The notes under the pieces: generated by a model
The model's database searches: none
What the model was told of the DNA's origin: nothing
Seen by the model: the letters and a program-made list of their open reading frames with translations, nothing else
Made by a program: the position numbers and the translations under genes
Assembly (NCBI GenBank): GCA_035409945.1
Contig: DAONQC010000002.1
Location: forward strand, 1-64,000
Length of the DNA: 64,000 nt
Direction: 5' to 3'
Origin: MWEH01 sp035409945
GTDB lineage: Bacteria; Bacillota; Clostridia; Christensenellales; DTU072
In this document: positions 26,822 to 35,644 of the stretch, one piece after another
Layout: every line of letters starts with the position of its first letter
Numbering within the stretch: the first letter of the stretch is position 1

Positions 26822-28588
26822 CTAACCTGCAGCTATACGATTTATCACACATCTTTCACCATCAAAATGAACGATTGCAGTATTAGCGTAATAAATGTCT
26901 CCATAAATATCGATTACATATGGGACATACTGATAATATCCTTCTTCCAATTTTTTGATGGAAAGTTCAACATTTTCTCCCCAAGTAACTGTTCCTTCTT
27001 CGTAATAAATTATGTCGCCCCCAGGGATAGTGTCTTCATACAGAATAGTAACATCCATGCCTTCTTCTAAGTTATGAATACGCGAAGTAAGATCGCTTGA
27101 ATTTGCATATCCTTCTATCGTAATAGTTTGTGTAGGCTTAAAATATGTAAACAAGATAAGACAAATCTCGCCGTTAATTTTAACCGTTGATGAAAAAATC
27201 GTATGTGTTTCCCTGACGTCATACACATCAGTATGGAGAATTATATCGTTTATAAATACCCAATTACCTTGAAAATCGACTGTATAAATACCGTTTTCAA
27301 ACAATATATCATCATCAGTCCCAACGCAATACAGTTTACCTGTTTCCTCACTGCCGACAAAACTGTGAAGTTCATAACCTATCGATTGAACATAATTTTG
27401 TGAGTCTTCAGATAAAACAAATGACATTCTTCCATTGTTATCATATCCACTATTTTCAAAGGTTATCGGCATTGCTGGTCGAACATCAAAATAATGATTT
27501 AAAGCATCAACATATTTTTGATTAGGACAAACGTTAGAAAATTTTGTAAACTCTTGAACAGCATCACCACTAGGGAAATAAAAACTTAAACCACTCGCAT
27601 CTTTATGAACCATCCCATTTGTTGTGCTAATGAAAGACGAGAAATCACACTCAACGCCCAAAGCTTGTGCAAACAAACCAATATCATAAAGTCCGGTGCC
27701 TATTTCCGAAAAATCTTTTACACCAAACTCCTTAACATTTGAAAGAGCGTTTTGGATAGGCAAAACATCAAGACTTATTATGTCTGCCATGGAATTAACG
27801 ACCTCACGAACTTTTGATATTTCAGAAAGTTTAACTACAGAAAGTGTATAAGTATTCTTTTTGCTATGTTTAGTTGCATAACTACTTAATAATTTATCAT
27901 AAAAAGATTCTGTTCCGATATTTTCGAGTAGTGTTTTATAGTCCCAACCTGTTCCGGATATAAGTTCCTCTGAGGCAATATAATAGTTTGCATAATTTGA
28001 AAAAAGCTCCGCGAAAGAATAGGTTGCCATCAAGCAAGCATCCATTCCTATAAATTCAAAACGCTCCACCTTCGCCTCTTTGAATGCCCGTGCTAATTCA
28101 CTATATGTAAGCGCATCATAGCTATAATTGCTGTCTGCGCACACACCATCTACAGTTCCGCCACCATGATCCCAAAAAATCAATGATATTTTATCGTAAG
28201 GGGCATATGTTGCACCAAAGTCGATAAACGACTTAAGCGTTTCATAGCTACCCATATTGGCTTGTTCCAAGCGTTCAAGCAAAACTAATTGATTATTTTT
28301 TATGGTATATCGTTCAATGTGCTCGGCGGATATGTTTTTATTCAGCCAGCTCTTGCTACCCCCCACTTCTATTATTACTGTTGTGTTGGGATTAATTTTT
28401 GCATTCAACATTTCCTCGATATTACGCGAGGCATAGCCATTATAGTGTTCAAGAGTAGATCCACATATATATACCAATACAGTATTGGACGATGTGTCTT
28501 TTTTCGAACAGGCCGCAATGCCAAAGGCAACAATTAGTAAACTAAAAAGTAACAAACTACGCTTTAAGAATTTACACAATTTACACAT
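26822..28588 (-). CDS. clostripain-family (C11) cysteine peptidase lipoprotein
   Basis: 588 residues. The N-terminus is a lipoprotein signal with lipobox IAAC (Cys27). The peptidase domain has the catalytic His in LIFWDHGGG (~141) and the catalytic Cys in FIGMDACLMA (~183), followed by ASEELISGTGWDY, all typical of C11. C11 enzymes share the caspase fold (clan CD) and cut after Arg or Lys; clostripain and PmC11 are known members. The C-terminal ~200 residues are beta-rich and not recognised. The gene starts only five bases after the upstream MACPF stop, so the two form an operon. The ribosome site is weak, which fits coupling. A role in processing the MACPF proteins is my inference. Confidence 0.88.
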   Translation of the reverse strand: MCKLCKFLKRSLLLFSLLIVAFGIAACSKKDTSSNTVLVYICGSTLEHYNGYASRNIEEMLNAKINPNTTVIIEVGGSKSWLNKNISAEHIERYTIKNNQLVLLERLEQANMGSYETLKSFIDFGATYAPYDKISLIFWDHGGGTVDGVCADSNYSYDALTYSELARAFKEAKVERFEFIGMDACLMATYSFAELFSNYANYYIASEELISGTGWDYKTLLENIGTESFYDKLLSSYATKHSKKNTYTLSVVKLSEISKVREVVNSMADIISLDVLPIQNALSNVKEFGVKDFSEIGTGLYDIGLFAQALGVECDFSSFISTTNGMVHKDASGLSFYFPSGDAVQEFTKFSNVCPNQKYVDALNHYFDVRPAMPITFENSGYDNNGRMSFVLSEDSQNYVQSIGYELHSFVGSEETGKLYCVGTDDDILFENGIYTVDFQGNWVFINDIILHTDVYDVRETHTIFSSTVKINGEICLILFTYFKPTQTITIEGYANSSDLTSRIHNLEEGMDVTILYEDTIPGGDIIYYEEGTVTWGENVELSIKKLEEGYYQYVPYVIDIYGDIYYANTAIVHFDGERCVINRIAAG

Positions 28589-28593
28589 TCTTT

Positions 28594-30861
28594 CTAACTA
28601 TCTTTTTTAAATGCTATTGTTGGTTTAATTCCACAGTACTCATTAGCATCCATGTTCACAAAATCCCAATTGTCTTCATATTCTTCTTCTCCTCTGCCAT
28701 CATATGAATATGCCGTGACCCCTGTGCTTGCATTTCCACCTACTACACAGATAAAATCTTTATTAATAAAATTACTTCCTGAAGCCCAATATGGCGCTCC
28801 CGCTTTTAAGCCTCGAGCATATGCAAAATCGGTTACCCTAATTGGTGAGGCGAAGAATATTCCCCCATGTTGAGGGGCCTCATTCGGTGCTATACTTACA
28901 TAATCCATTGACATACTTTTTGATCCGTTCTTCAAGTAGTATGTATGAACTAAACCTAGTTTTTCCTGTTCAGCACGAGTAAAGGAATAACTTACAAATT
29001 TATCATTTAGAAAATGACGAAGAGCGGAAGCCTCCCAAGCACTTGGTGCACCTTCCTCGGGTATTAAATCATTATAATATTCCTCTAAATAGGTTTCCAC
29101 TCCGGAATATTCAGTACCTTTTATAAACTCAAGGAAGTTAGGATAACCTCTCCGATCCCAATAGTATGAATATTGCCAATGAGGAAAATCATACTTAAAA
29201 TCACTGTGTTCTAGCAACTCCAACTTATCATTTATTGACAAACTCTCATAGGGCGGGAATAGAGCAACTTGATTGTTCCATTGACGACAATCTATAATCG
29301 CCTCCGTAGTATAAAGTTTCTGACGATCGGAATCTGTGTCAAAATACTTCCATTTAATAGGTTCAAATTTGAAATAATATGTTTTGCCTGCTTTATAAGA
29401 ATTCGCATCTTTGGTAGAAATATATTTCAAATATCTCGCACCCTCATATAATAAAACATCATTTTCTGCAAAAAAGCTTCCGTTAACTTCACCATTACCA
29501 CCATTAAGTGCGTCTGTAACGGGTTCTGAGGCTTGACTTTGAGGGTATTCGCCAAATTCAAGCGTAGTGGTTGATGTAGAAGTTTTACTATATTTGCTTA
29601 TGAGGTTATTGTATGACTTACTTGCTTCCGTTGCAAAATAGGTAATGAATTCATTTTTTCTCACTCCATCGGGTAAGAAACTCCAAATTTCTACAAGCGA
29701 ATTTGCGTTAACAAGACCAATCATTGCGTAATTATTTATATTGTTTAAGCTATTGAGCCAAGCTGGATAATTTTTTCGCATAGAATCAATAGAGGACATA
29801 TCAACTAACCCTCCTCCAATTGTATGAGATTTTGCATGTATAGAAACATTTTTAGCATCAGCTGTGCTTTTGACAGCACTGCTATATTTTCCATTTATAT
29901 CTGTCGAAAAATTCCAGACTGACGCTGATACAGCTGCGGACACATCCGCCATATCTTGTTTACTGGTTGAGGTTTCTGTGCTTGAAAGGAAATATGTAAA
30001 ATCCATTCGTCCACCGTAAACAGCGCTTAAAATCAAATGTGAACCATATTTTTCTATTACGTCCTTTGGTTCCAACACCTCGGTTCCAGTACCAAATAAA
30101 TCTTCCTTAAATTCGTCGGTTAACATCGTATCTAGTTTTTTCTTACTAGTAGACAGTGTTAATCTCAGCTTTGAAACAGTACTAAAAAATCTTAAATAGC
30201 TTGTTTGCGTCGCGCCTTTCATTGAGGCTGTACTTGAAAAATCAGTATCAATCGATGCACTAAACATTTTTCCGTACTTTGCCGTTCCTCCAATCTTAAT
30301 TTGCGTAGAATAATCCTCAGCAAATGATTCCATGGAATCGCCTTTAATTATCATTGTATTCGCCTTGTTTTCGTAGGCAACTTTTAATTGTTTTGCATCA
30401 ACGACCTTTTTTGTATCCAAAATTCGATATTCTATAATACAATCACGACTGCTTGGATTCCCACTAGTCAGCAAATTAATGCCTGCACCAACATATCCTG
30501 TTGAATCATCAGTATTAGCAAATTGACCGAAGCGTTTATCCTCTTCTATTGTATCTTCAACAATTACCTTGTATTTTTCAGAGGAATCTTTTCCATTAAC
30601 AGTTATAATTGTTTCTCCTTCGTTAAGCGCCGAAACAAAACCTTCTTCTGACACCATAACAATTGAATCATCATCTATTTCATATGTCGTATATGCATCA
30701 TAAGGCAAATTTGCACCATCACCAAGTACATAGACAGTTAGTGTGTCTTTTACATCACTGTCGACATCATTATTTTTTTCCTTTGAGCAAGCTACTAAAA
30801 AAGAAAGAAGAACGCTAAAACAAAGAACTATACAAATAGTTTTCCATAATCTTGATTTCAT
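28594..30861 (-). CDS. MACPF (perforin-like) lipoprotein, paralogue 1
   Basis: 755 residues from ATG 30861, with the same GGGGGAA ribosome site and the same optional 24-residue upstream extension as its paralogue. The lipobox is LVAC (Cys25). It has the same order: Ig-like domain, MACPF with YGSHLILSAVYGG near 270, a linker at ~421-432 with KYSKTSTSTTT, then the DUF6273-like end with WEASALRHFLNDKF and GIKPTIAF. The N-terminal two thirds match the paralogue closely and the C-terminal domains differ more, so the C-terminal part may set specificity. The C11 peptidase follows after five bases in the same transcript. Whether it attacks bacteria, host cells or predators cannot be told. Confidence 0.85.
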   Translation of the reverse strand: MKSRLWKTICIVLCFSVLLSFLVACSKEKNNDVDSDVKDTLTVYVLGDGANLPYDAYTTYEIDDDSIVMVSEEGFVSALNEGETIITVNGKDSSEKYKVIVEDTIEEDKRFGQFANTDDSTGYVGAGINLLTSGNPSSRDCIIEYRILDTKKVVDAKQLKVAYENKANTMIIKGDSMESFAEDYSTQIKIGGTAKYGKMFSASIDTDFSSTASMKGATQTSYLRFFSTVSKLRLTLSTSKKKLDTMLTDEFKEDLFGTGTEVLEPKDVIEKYGSHLILSAVYGGRMDFTYFLSSTETSTSKQDMADVSAAVSASVWNFSTDINGKYSSAVKSTADAKNVSIHAKSHTIGGGLVDMSSIDSMRKNYPAWLNSLNNINNYAMIGLVNANSLVEIWSFLPDGVRKNEFITYFATEASKSYNNLISKYSKTSTSTTTLEFGEYPQSQASEPVTDALNGGNGEVNGSFFAENDVLLYEGARYLKYISTKDANSYKAGKTYYFKFEPIKWKYFDTDSDRQKLYTTEAIIDCRQWNNQVALFPPYESLSINDKLELLEHSDFKYDFPHWQYSYYWDRRGYPNFLEFIKGTEYSGVETYLEEYYNDLIPEEGAPSAWEASALRHFLNDKFVSYSFTRAEQEKLGLVHTYYLKNGSKSMSMDYVSIAPNEAPQHGGIFFASPIRVTDFAYARGLKAGAPYWASGSNFINKDFICVVGGNASTGVTAYSYDGRGEEEYEDNWDFVNMDANEYCGIKPTIAFKKDS

Positions 30862-30955
30862 TTTTATTCCCCCAGTTGATTTATCAAATTCGTTTACCGA
30901 TATTTTTTGACCATCTTGCGTTATAGTCAACATTTACATTTTAAAACTTTTTAAT

Positions 30956-30985
30956 ATTATACAACTTACTTCTTTTTAGGGTCAA
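30956..30985 (-). promoter_or_regulatory. promoter of the MACPF-C11 operon
   Basis: TTGACC (30985-30980), an 18-base spacer and TATAAT (30961-30956) on the minus strand. The sequence from here to the start codon is almost the same as before the other MACPF gene. Confidence 0.85.
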
Positions 30986-31029
30986 TGCTATTTTACTAAA
31001 GCATCCTCTTACGGAACTTACATTAGCTT

Positions 31030-31130
31030 TAGTGTTAATTGCAAAACGTTGAACTAAATTTGCATTTAAATAATCCTATATGTTAAATTGCAAAACTTTC
31101 CCAGATTTGCATTTTAGTTAATTAACCTAA
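31030..31130. repeat. two TGTTAATTGCAAA-type repeats
   Basis: TGTTAATTGCAAA at 31033 and TGTTAAATTGCAAA at 31080 are each followed by a TTTGCATTT block, with a 48-base period. Related single copies lie at 26,676 and 34,406. Otherwise the spacer 30,986-31,171 holds nothing recognisable. Confidence 0.55.
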
Positions 31131-31171
31131 AATCCACAGTAAATATACAAAATAATCAAATCGATATCTAA

Positions 31172-32248
31172 TTAGAAAAATAACTTAAAGAACTCATTTG
31201 GGTCTCTTAACTTAGACCTTTCGCCTTCCTTTCTTATCGCTTCATATTCTTCGCGAGGATATTTATCTAGAAAATATATTAGTCTATTTTCGTTTTCACA
31301 ATGAGCCACTTTATCCTTTAAGTAGTGAAAAACTTTTTCTTCTAAAGTTGTTTGAGGTGTAGAAAGTCCTACTAAAATTCCCTTTCTAAATGCTGGTTCT
31401 AGAACTGCAGAAAATGGACAAGCTATCACAATATCAGATGCTGAATAAAGCTTATTGACTTCATCTAAATCGGTATATACTTTGAGATTATAACTGTTAG
31501 CAACACTTACTGCGTCGGGGTTATCATAGACAAAAATTAAAATATTATACTGGTCTTTATATCTATCTAACACTCTTATTTGGTTTTTATATGCCTCGTT
31601 ATCATTGGGTGCTACTACTAATAAAAGTGTGGGAATGCGTGTATCTAAATTCAGCTTATTACTTGCGATGTTTTTGTCTATATTTTCTTTAAGAGTACTC
31701 ATTATCGGGACATCGCCGATATAAATTTTTTCTTCTGGTACATAATTATTCACCATCTCGGTTTTTACAGCCATGCTTGGAACCAAGTAAGCATCCACAA
31801 AGTCATAAATAACATTTTTATTTAATGCATATTCGTCTACAACTGTTAAAACCTTAAATGTACTTCCTAGCTTATTCCGAACTGCGCAAACTTCTTGCGT
31901 AGCGCCTATCCCTACTGTTATTACAAGTGCTGGGTTATACCTAAGCAAAATATTTTCCATATTTCTATATGCAGATGTGTTTTTAACTACTAGACTGCTT
32001 TTAGGAATACTATTGATGTTTTTATAATTAACCCTTTGCTTTACCTTTGTGGCGATTTTAGAAGGATTTAGATTGATATTAGTAATAGTTGAAATAAAAT
32101 CTGCAATTACTCTAGTTCGTATTTCCATCATTCCAATGATAATTACAATTGCTGTGGGATCTATCTCTAGAAGTTTTTCTTTGATTGCTGAAGCAGTTAT
32201 AGCTCTTTCTTCTTCTGTAAAAATAATAGCCGTTTTTCTTTCTTTCAT
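31172..32248 (-). CDS. divergent MGDG-synthase/UgtP-like glycosyltransferase
   Basis: 358 residues, recognised only by layout. The N-terminus (AITASAIKEKLLEIDP after the first strand) resembles the acceptor-side helix of MGDG-synthase and MurG-like GT-B enzymes, but the usual Gly-rich GSGH loop is replaced by TEEER. The C-terminal half has alternating strands and helices ending SASDIVIACPFSAVLEPAF, where active enzymes usually have a KPGG-x-SE donor-sugar motif. It may be a divergent or inactive member. No membrane segment is seen. The AAGAGG site precedes the ATG. It could belong to lipid glycosylation, but the assignment is weak. Confidence 0.55.
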   Translation of the reverse strand: MKERKTAIIFTEEERAITASAIKEKLLEIDPTAIVIIIGMMEIRTRVIADFISTITNINLNPSKIATKVKQRVNYKNINSIPKSSLVVKNTSAYRNMENILLRYNPALVITVGIGATQEVCAVRNKLGSTFKVLTVVDEYALNKNVIYDFVDAYLVPSMAVKTEMVNNYVPEEKIYIGDVPIMSTLKENIDKNIASNKLNLDTRIPTLLLVVAPNDNEAYKNQIRVLDRYKDQYNILIFVYDNPDAVSVANSYNLKVYTDLDEVNKLYSASDIVIACPFSAVLEPAFRKGILVGLSTPQTTLEEKVFHYLKDKVAHCENENRLIYFLDKYPREEYEAIRKEGERSKLRDPNEFFKLFF

Positions 32249-32408
32249 ATCTTATGCCTCTTACACAATAATCCTTACATTAATTACACCTAAAACTATG
32301 TCCACTCTATTATATCAAAAAACAACTCTCAATTTAAATATACATATTCCCAAAACTTAGTCGAAGTAAAATAAATAAACCTTTGCATGAATCTTATAGC
32401 ATTTTTCA

Positions 32409-34049
32409 TTATTCTACCATAACTATAGGAATAACCATTGGACTTCTTTTGTTTGTTGCGTAGAATAGTTTTGATACTCTACTCCTTACTACTTTAGATA
32501 TTTCTGAAGGGACCATATCTTTATACCCTGTATTTCCAAAGTGGGTATGTAGCGTAGCATATATTTCAGACTCAAGCTTTTCAGATATAGTTACTCCTTT
32601 GCTAGTTAAATCTATTTCCATACTTGGTTTACCAGAACCAGATATTGTTATAGCAACAACAACTATACCTTCTTCTGCCATTTTCTTACGCTCTATAATC
32701 TCTTCAGTTTCACTTTCTCTATCACCAATCAACATTACACCTTTTGCGTTAATCGAAGGTAATTTTTTGATCCCCGCCCTGTTTATGCTTAGGACATCGC
32801 CTAGCTCAGGAATATAGATATTTGCCTTTGGCATTCCCATTTGTACAGCTAGTTGCGCATGTGCTTTCATATGTCTAAATTCTCCATGGACAGGTATAAA
32901 ATATCGTGGCTTTGTCAACGCAAACATAAGCTTTAACTCTTCTGTATATGCGTGACCAGATGCATGTACTTCTCTTAATGATTCATATATGACATTAGCC
33001 CCTCTTTTTGAGAGATTGTTTATTACTCTTAAGATAGATTTCTCGTTACCAGGGATAGAGCTAGCTGAAATAATAATAGTATCATTTTCACCAATTCTGA
33101 TTCCTTTGTAAGTATCCGATGACATTCTAGAGAGTGCACTCATTTCCTCACCTTGCGTGCCAGTTACTATAAGGCAGATTCTATCATCTGGAATTTTTGC
33201 GGTAGGTTCAACTACCATCTCATCATCAAATTTAATTTCCCCTAATTTTCTTGCTATTTCCATAGTGTTTTGCAAACTTCTACCACCAAAAGCAATTTTT
33301 CTATAATATTTACCAGCACATTCAATAATTTGTCTAATCCTATGTATGTTAGATGCAAATGTCGCTACAATAATTCTTTGCTTTCTGTTTGCATTAAAAA
33401 TCTCACTTAAGCTCTCTCCGACTTTACTTTCACTCATGCTGTAACCTGGTTTAGTGGCGTTAGTACTGTCAGACATCAAAAGCAAAACTCCTTTTTCGCC
33501 AATAGCAGCTATTTTTGATAAATCTGCTCTTTCTCCATCAACTGGTGTGTGATCTATCTTAAAATCTCCAGTCATAAATACTATTCCAACAGGCGTCGTT
33601 ATTGAAAATGCATATGCTCCTGCAATAGAGTGAGTAACTCTAATAAATTCTACTGCGAAAGGACCTGCTTTAATAACATCTCCATTTTCTACAGTTATAA
33701 ACTTTCTTTTAATTTTCTTTTTTGTCCTTCTTTCTAATTTATTTTCTGCAAATGCAACAGAAATTGCAGAGCCATATACAGGAACATTCATCTCTTGTAA
33801 TACAAATGGTAAAGACCCTATATGGTCTTCATGCCCATGTGTAATAAAAATGCCTTTAATTTTGTCCTTTATGGAAATTAAATAATCTAAATCTGGGATT
33901 ATAAAATCCACTCCCGGCATAGTCTCACTATCCGGAAAACCCAGTCCTGCATCAACGAGTATTGCAGTATCTCCATATTCTAGCAAAGTCATATTTTTGC
34001 CAACTTCTTCTACTCCACCTAAAAACGCAATTTGTAATCTTTTAGCCAC
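32409..34049 (-). CDS. rnj: ribonuclease J
   Basis: 546 residues, metallo-beta-lactamase / beta-CASP ribonuclease. The motif HGHEDHIGSLP is intact, along with MTGDFKIDHTPVDG, LMSDSTNA, GTQGEEMSAL and the HVSGHA-like EVHASGHAYTEE; the C-terminal domain is present. RNase J performs 5'-3' exonucleolytic and endonucleolytic mRNA decay in Bacillota. The start is GTG behind AGGAGAT. A sigma-A promoter at 34150-34179 gives a leader of about 95 bases. Only one RNase J gene is in the window, so J1 and J2 cannot be told apart. Confidence 0.95.
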   Translation of the reverse strand: MAKRLQIAFLGGVEEVGKNMTLLEYGDTAILVDAGLGFPDSETMPGVDFIIPDLDYLISIKDKIKGIFITHGHEDHIGSLPFVLQEMNVPVYGSAISVAFAENKLERRTKKKIKRKFITVENGDVIKAGPFAVEFIRVTHSIAGAYAFSITTPVGIVFMTGDFKIDHTPVDGERADLSKIAAIGEKGVLLLMSDSTNATKPGYSMSESKVGESLSEIFNANRKQRIIVATFASNIHRIRQIIECAGKYYRKIAFGGRSLQNTMEIARKLGEIKFDDEMVVEPTAKIPDDRICLIVTGTQGEEMSALSRMSSDTYKGIRIGENDTIIISASSIPGNEKSILRVINNLSKRGANVIYESLREVHASGHAYTEELKLMFALTKPRYFIPVHGEFRHMKAHAQLAVQMGMPKANIYIPELGDVLSINRAGIKKLPSINAKGVMLIGDRESETEEIIERKKMAEEGIVVVAITISGSGKPSMEIDLTSKGVTISEKLESEIYATLHTHFGNTGYKDMVPSEISKVVRSRVSKLFYATNKRSPMVIPIVMVE

Positions 34050-34149
34050 TTTATCTCCTATAACTTCTGAATCTTCATTTAAATTCTATCTAAAAACTCT
34101 TCCCTTAAGTCAACAGTTTTTTAAAACTTTTTGTGATTTATATGCTTTG

Positions 34150-34179
34150 ATTATACAACTTGAGCACATGTTTTGACAA
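34150..34179 (-). promoter_or_regulatory. RNase J promoter
   Basis: TTGTCA (34179-34174), an 18-base spacer and TATAAT (34155-34150) on the minus strand. Confidence 0.7.
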
Positions 34180-34500
34180 ACCGTATATGTCTATGGTTTT
34201 TTCTTTTGCCGAAAGTCAATTGTCATAGTAAGTGGAGTGGTAAATAGATTCTCAAGCGCTTTTATATAAGTGTAACTTTCGATAGAGCCCGCAAGAAACT
34301 GAAGATTGTTTCTAGGCAAAAGGCTTATTTGATTTTTCAATCAACTATATATCAATTTTCTGCATCTTAAAAAACCTAACAATAATATATGTTTGTTAAT
34401 TCTCATGTTAATTGCAAAGCTTGAACCCTTCCTAGATTTTTGAGATTAAATGCAAATAGAATGCAGAAAAAGAGATAATATATGTTTAGCCCTTAACCAC
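34180..34500. other. divergent spacer between RNase J and serC, with a nested hairpin
   Basis: At 34286-34325 AGCC pairs with GGCT and, inside it, GAAAC pairs with GTTTC; a T-rich stretch follows. This could be a small RNA end or chance. A TGTTAATTGCAAA motif lies at 34,406. I looked for a T-box or other riboswitch before serC and found none. Confidence 0.35.
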
Positions 34501-34510
34501 TTCTATAAAA

Positions 34511-34539
34511 TAGACAAAAAATACTACTGATAGTATAAT
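34511..34539 (+). promoter_or_regulatory. serC-serA promoter
   Basis: TAGACA (34511-34516), a 17-base spacer and TATAAT (34534-34539), giving a short leader with GGAGG before serC. Confidence 0.75.
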
Positions 34540-34566
34540 TATTACATCAATTTTTTGGAGGATACT

Positions 34567-35643
34567 ATGACTATTTATAATTTCTCAGCTGGACCAAGTG
34601 TTTTGCCAGACGAAGTAAAAAAGCAAGCACAACAAGATTTTTTAGACTATAACGGCAGTGGCATTTCCGTAACTGAAATGAGTCATCGTTCAAAAGTATA
34701 TGATGACCTACATAACGAAGCAATATCTTTACTTAGAGAGCTTATGAACATAGGAGATGATTATGAAGTTATGTTTATACAAGGTGGAGCTAGCCAACAG
34801 TTTGCAATGGTGCCCCTAAATTTTTCCGAAAAGAAAAGAGCAGACTATGTTTTAACTGGAAACTGGTCTAACAAAGCATTTGAGGAAGCTTCACGCTACA
34901 TTGATGCTGTAGCCGCAGCCAGTAGTAAAGATGCTAAATATACATATATACCAGATGTAGATACACTTAGTTTTAGAGATAACTTAGACTATGTACACAT
35001 TACTCAAAACAACACCATTTTTGGGACAAGATATACAAAATTACCAAAAGCCGACTGCCCTATTATTTCAGATGCCTCTTCTAATATTTTAAGTGAGGTT
35101 ATTGATGTTAATAAGTATGGAGCGATATATGCTGGAGCACAAAAAAACATAGGTCCTGCAGGTCTTACAATTGCTATAGTAAGAAAGGATTTATTAGCAA
35201 GAACTCCTTTAGAGTTTTGTCCTACAATGTTAAAATACTCCACCTTTGCAAACAACAATAGTTTGTATAACACTCCTCCTTGTTTTGCTATATATATGGC
35301 AATGCTCACATTCAGATGGCTTAAAAAACTTGGTGGCGTATCTGAAATGCAAAAAATTAATGAGTATAAAGCTGGACTGCTATATGACTATCTAGATAGT
35401 AGCGATATGTTTAAAAACCCAGTAAATAAAAAAGATCGTTCTTTGATGAATGTCCCTTTCATTACAAGTAGCGAAGAATTAAATAAAAAGTTCTTAGATC
35501 AAGCAACTGCAAATGGTTTCATATCCCTAAAGGGTCATAAAATTTTAGGTGGCATGAGAGCTAGCATATATAATGCAATGCCTGTTGAAGGAGTTAAAGC
35601 ACTTATTGAATTTATGAAGAAGTTTGAGATGGAGAATAAATAA
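34567..35643 (+). CDS. serC: phosphoserine aminotransferase
   Basis: 358 residues, PLP-dependent class V aminotransferase. It begins YNFSAGPSVLP, has FIQGGASQQFAMVP, and the PLP lysine lies in YAGAQKNIGPAG. It makes 3-phosphoserine from 3-phosphohydroxypyruvate and glutamate. I use ATG 34567, with GGAGG five bases upstream; an in-frame TTG at 34555 overlaps the ribosome site. It is in an operon with serA, one base apart. Confidence 0.96.
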   Translation: MTIYNFSAGPSVLPDEVKKQAQQDFLDYNGSGISVTEMSHRSKVYDDLHNEAISLLRELMNIGDDYEVMFIQGGASQQFAMVPLNFSEKKRADYVLTGNWSNKAFEEASRYIDAVAAASSKDAKYTYIPDVDTLSFRDNLDYVHITQNNTIFGTRYTKLPKADCPIISDASSNILSEVIDVNKYGAIYAGAQKNIGPAGLTIAIVRKDLLARTPLEFCPTMLKYSTFANNNSLYNTPPCFAIYMAMLTFRWLKKLGGVSEMQKINEYKAGLLYDYLDSSDMFKNPVNKKDRSLMNVPFITSSEELNKKFLDQATANGFISLKGHKILGGMRASIYNAMPVEGVKALIEFMKKFEMENK

Positions 35644-35644
35644 C

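Noticed and set aside
34180..34560. T-box or serine-responsive riboswitch before serC
   Set aside because: No T-box sequence or specifier hairpin was found; the leader after the promoter is only about 20 bases.
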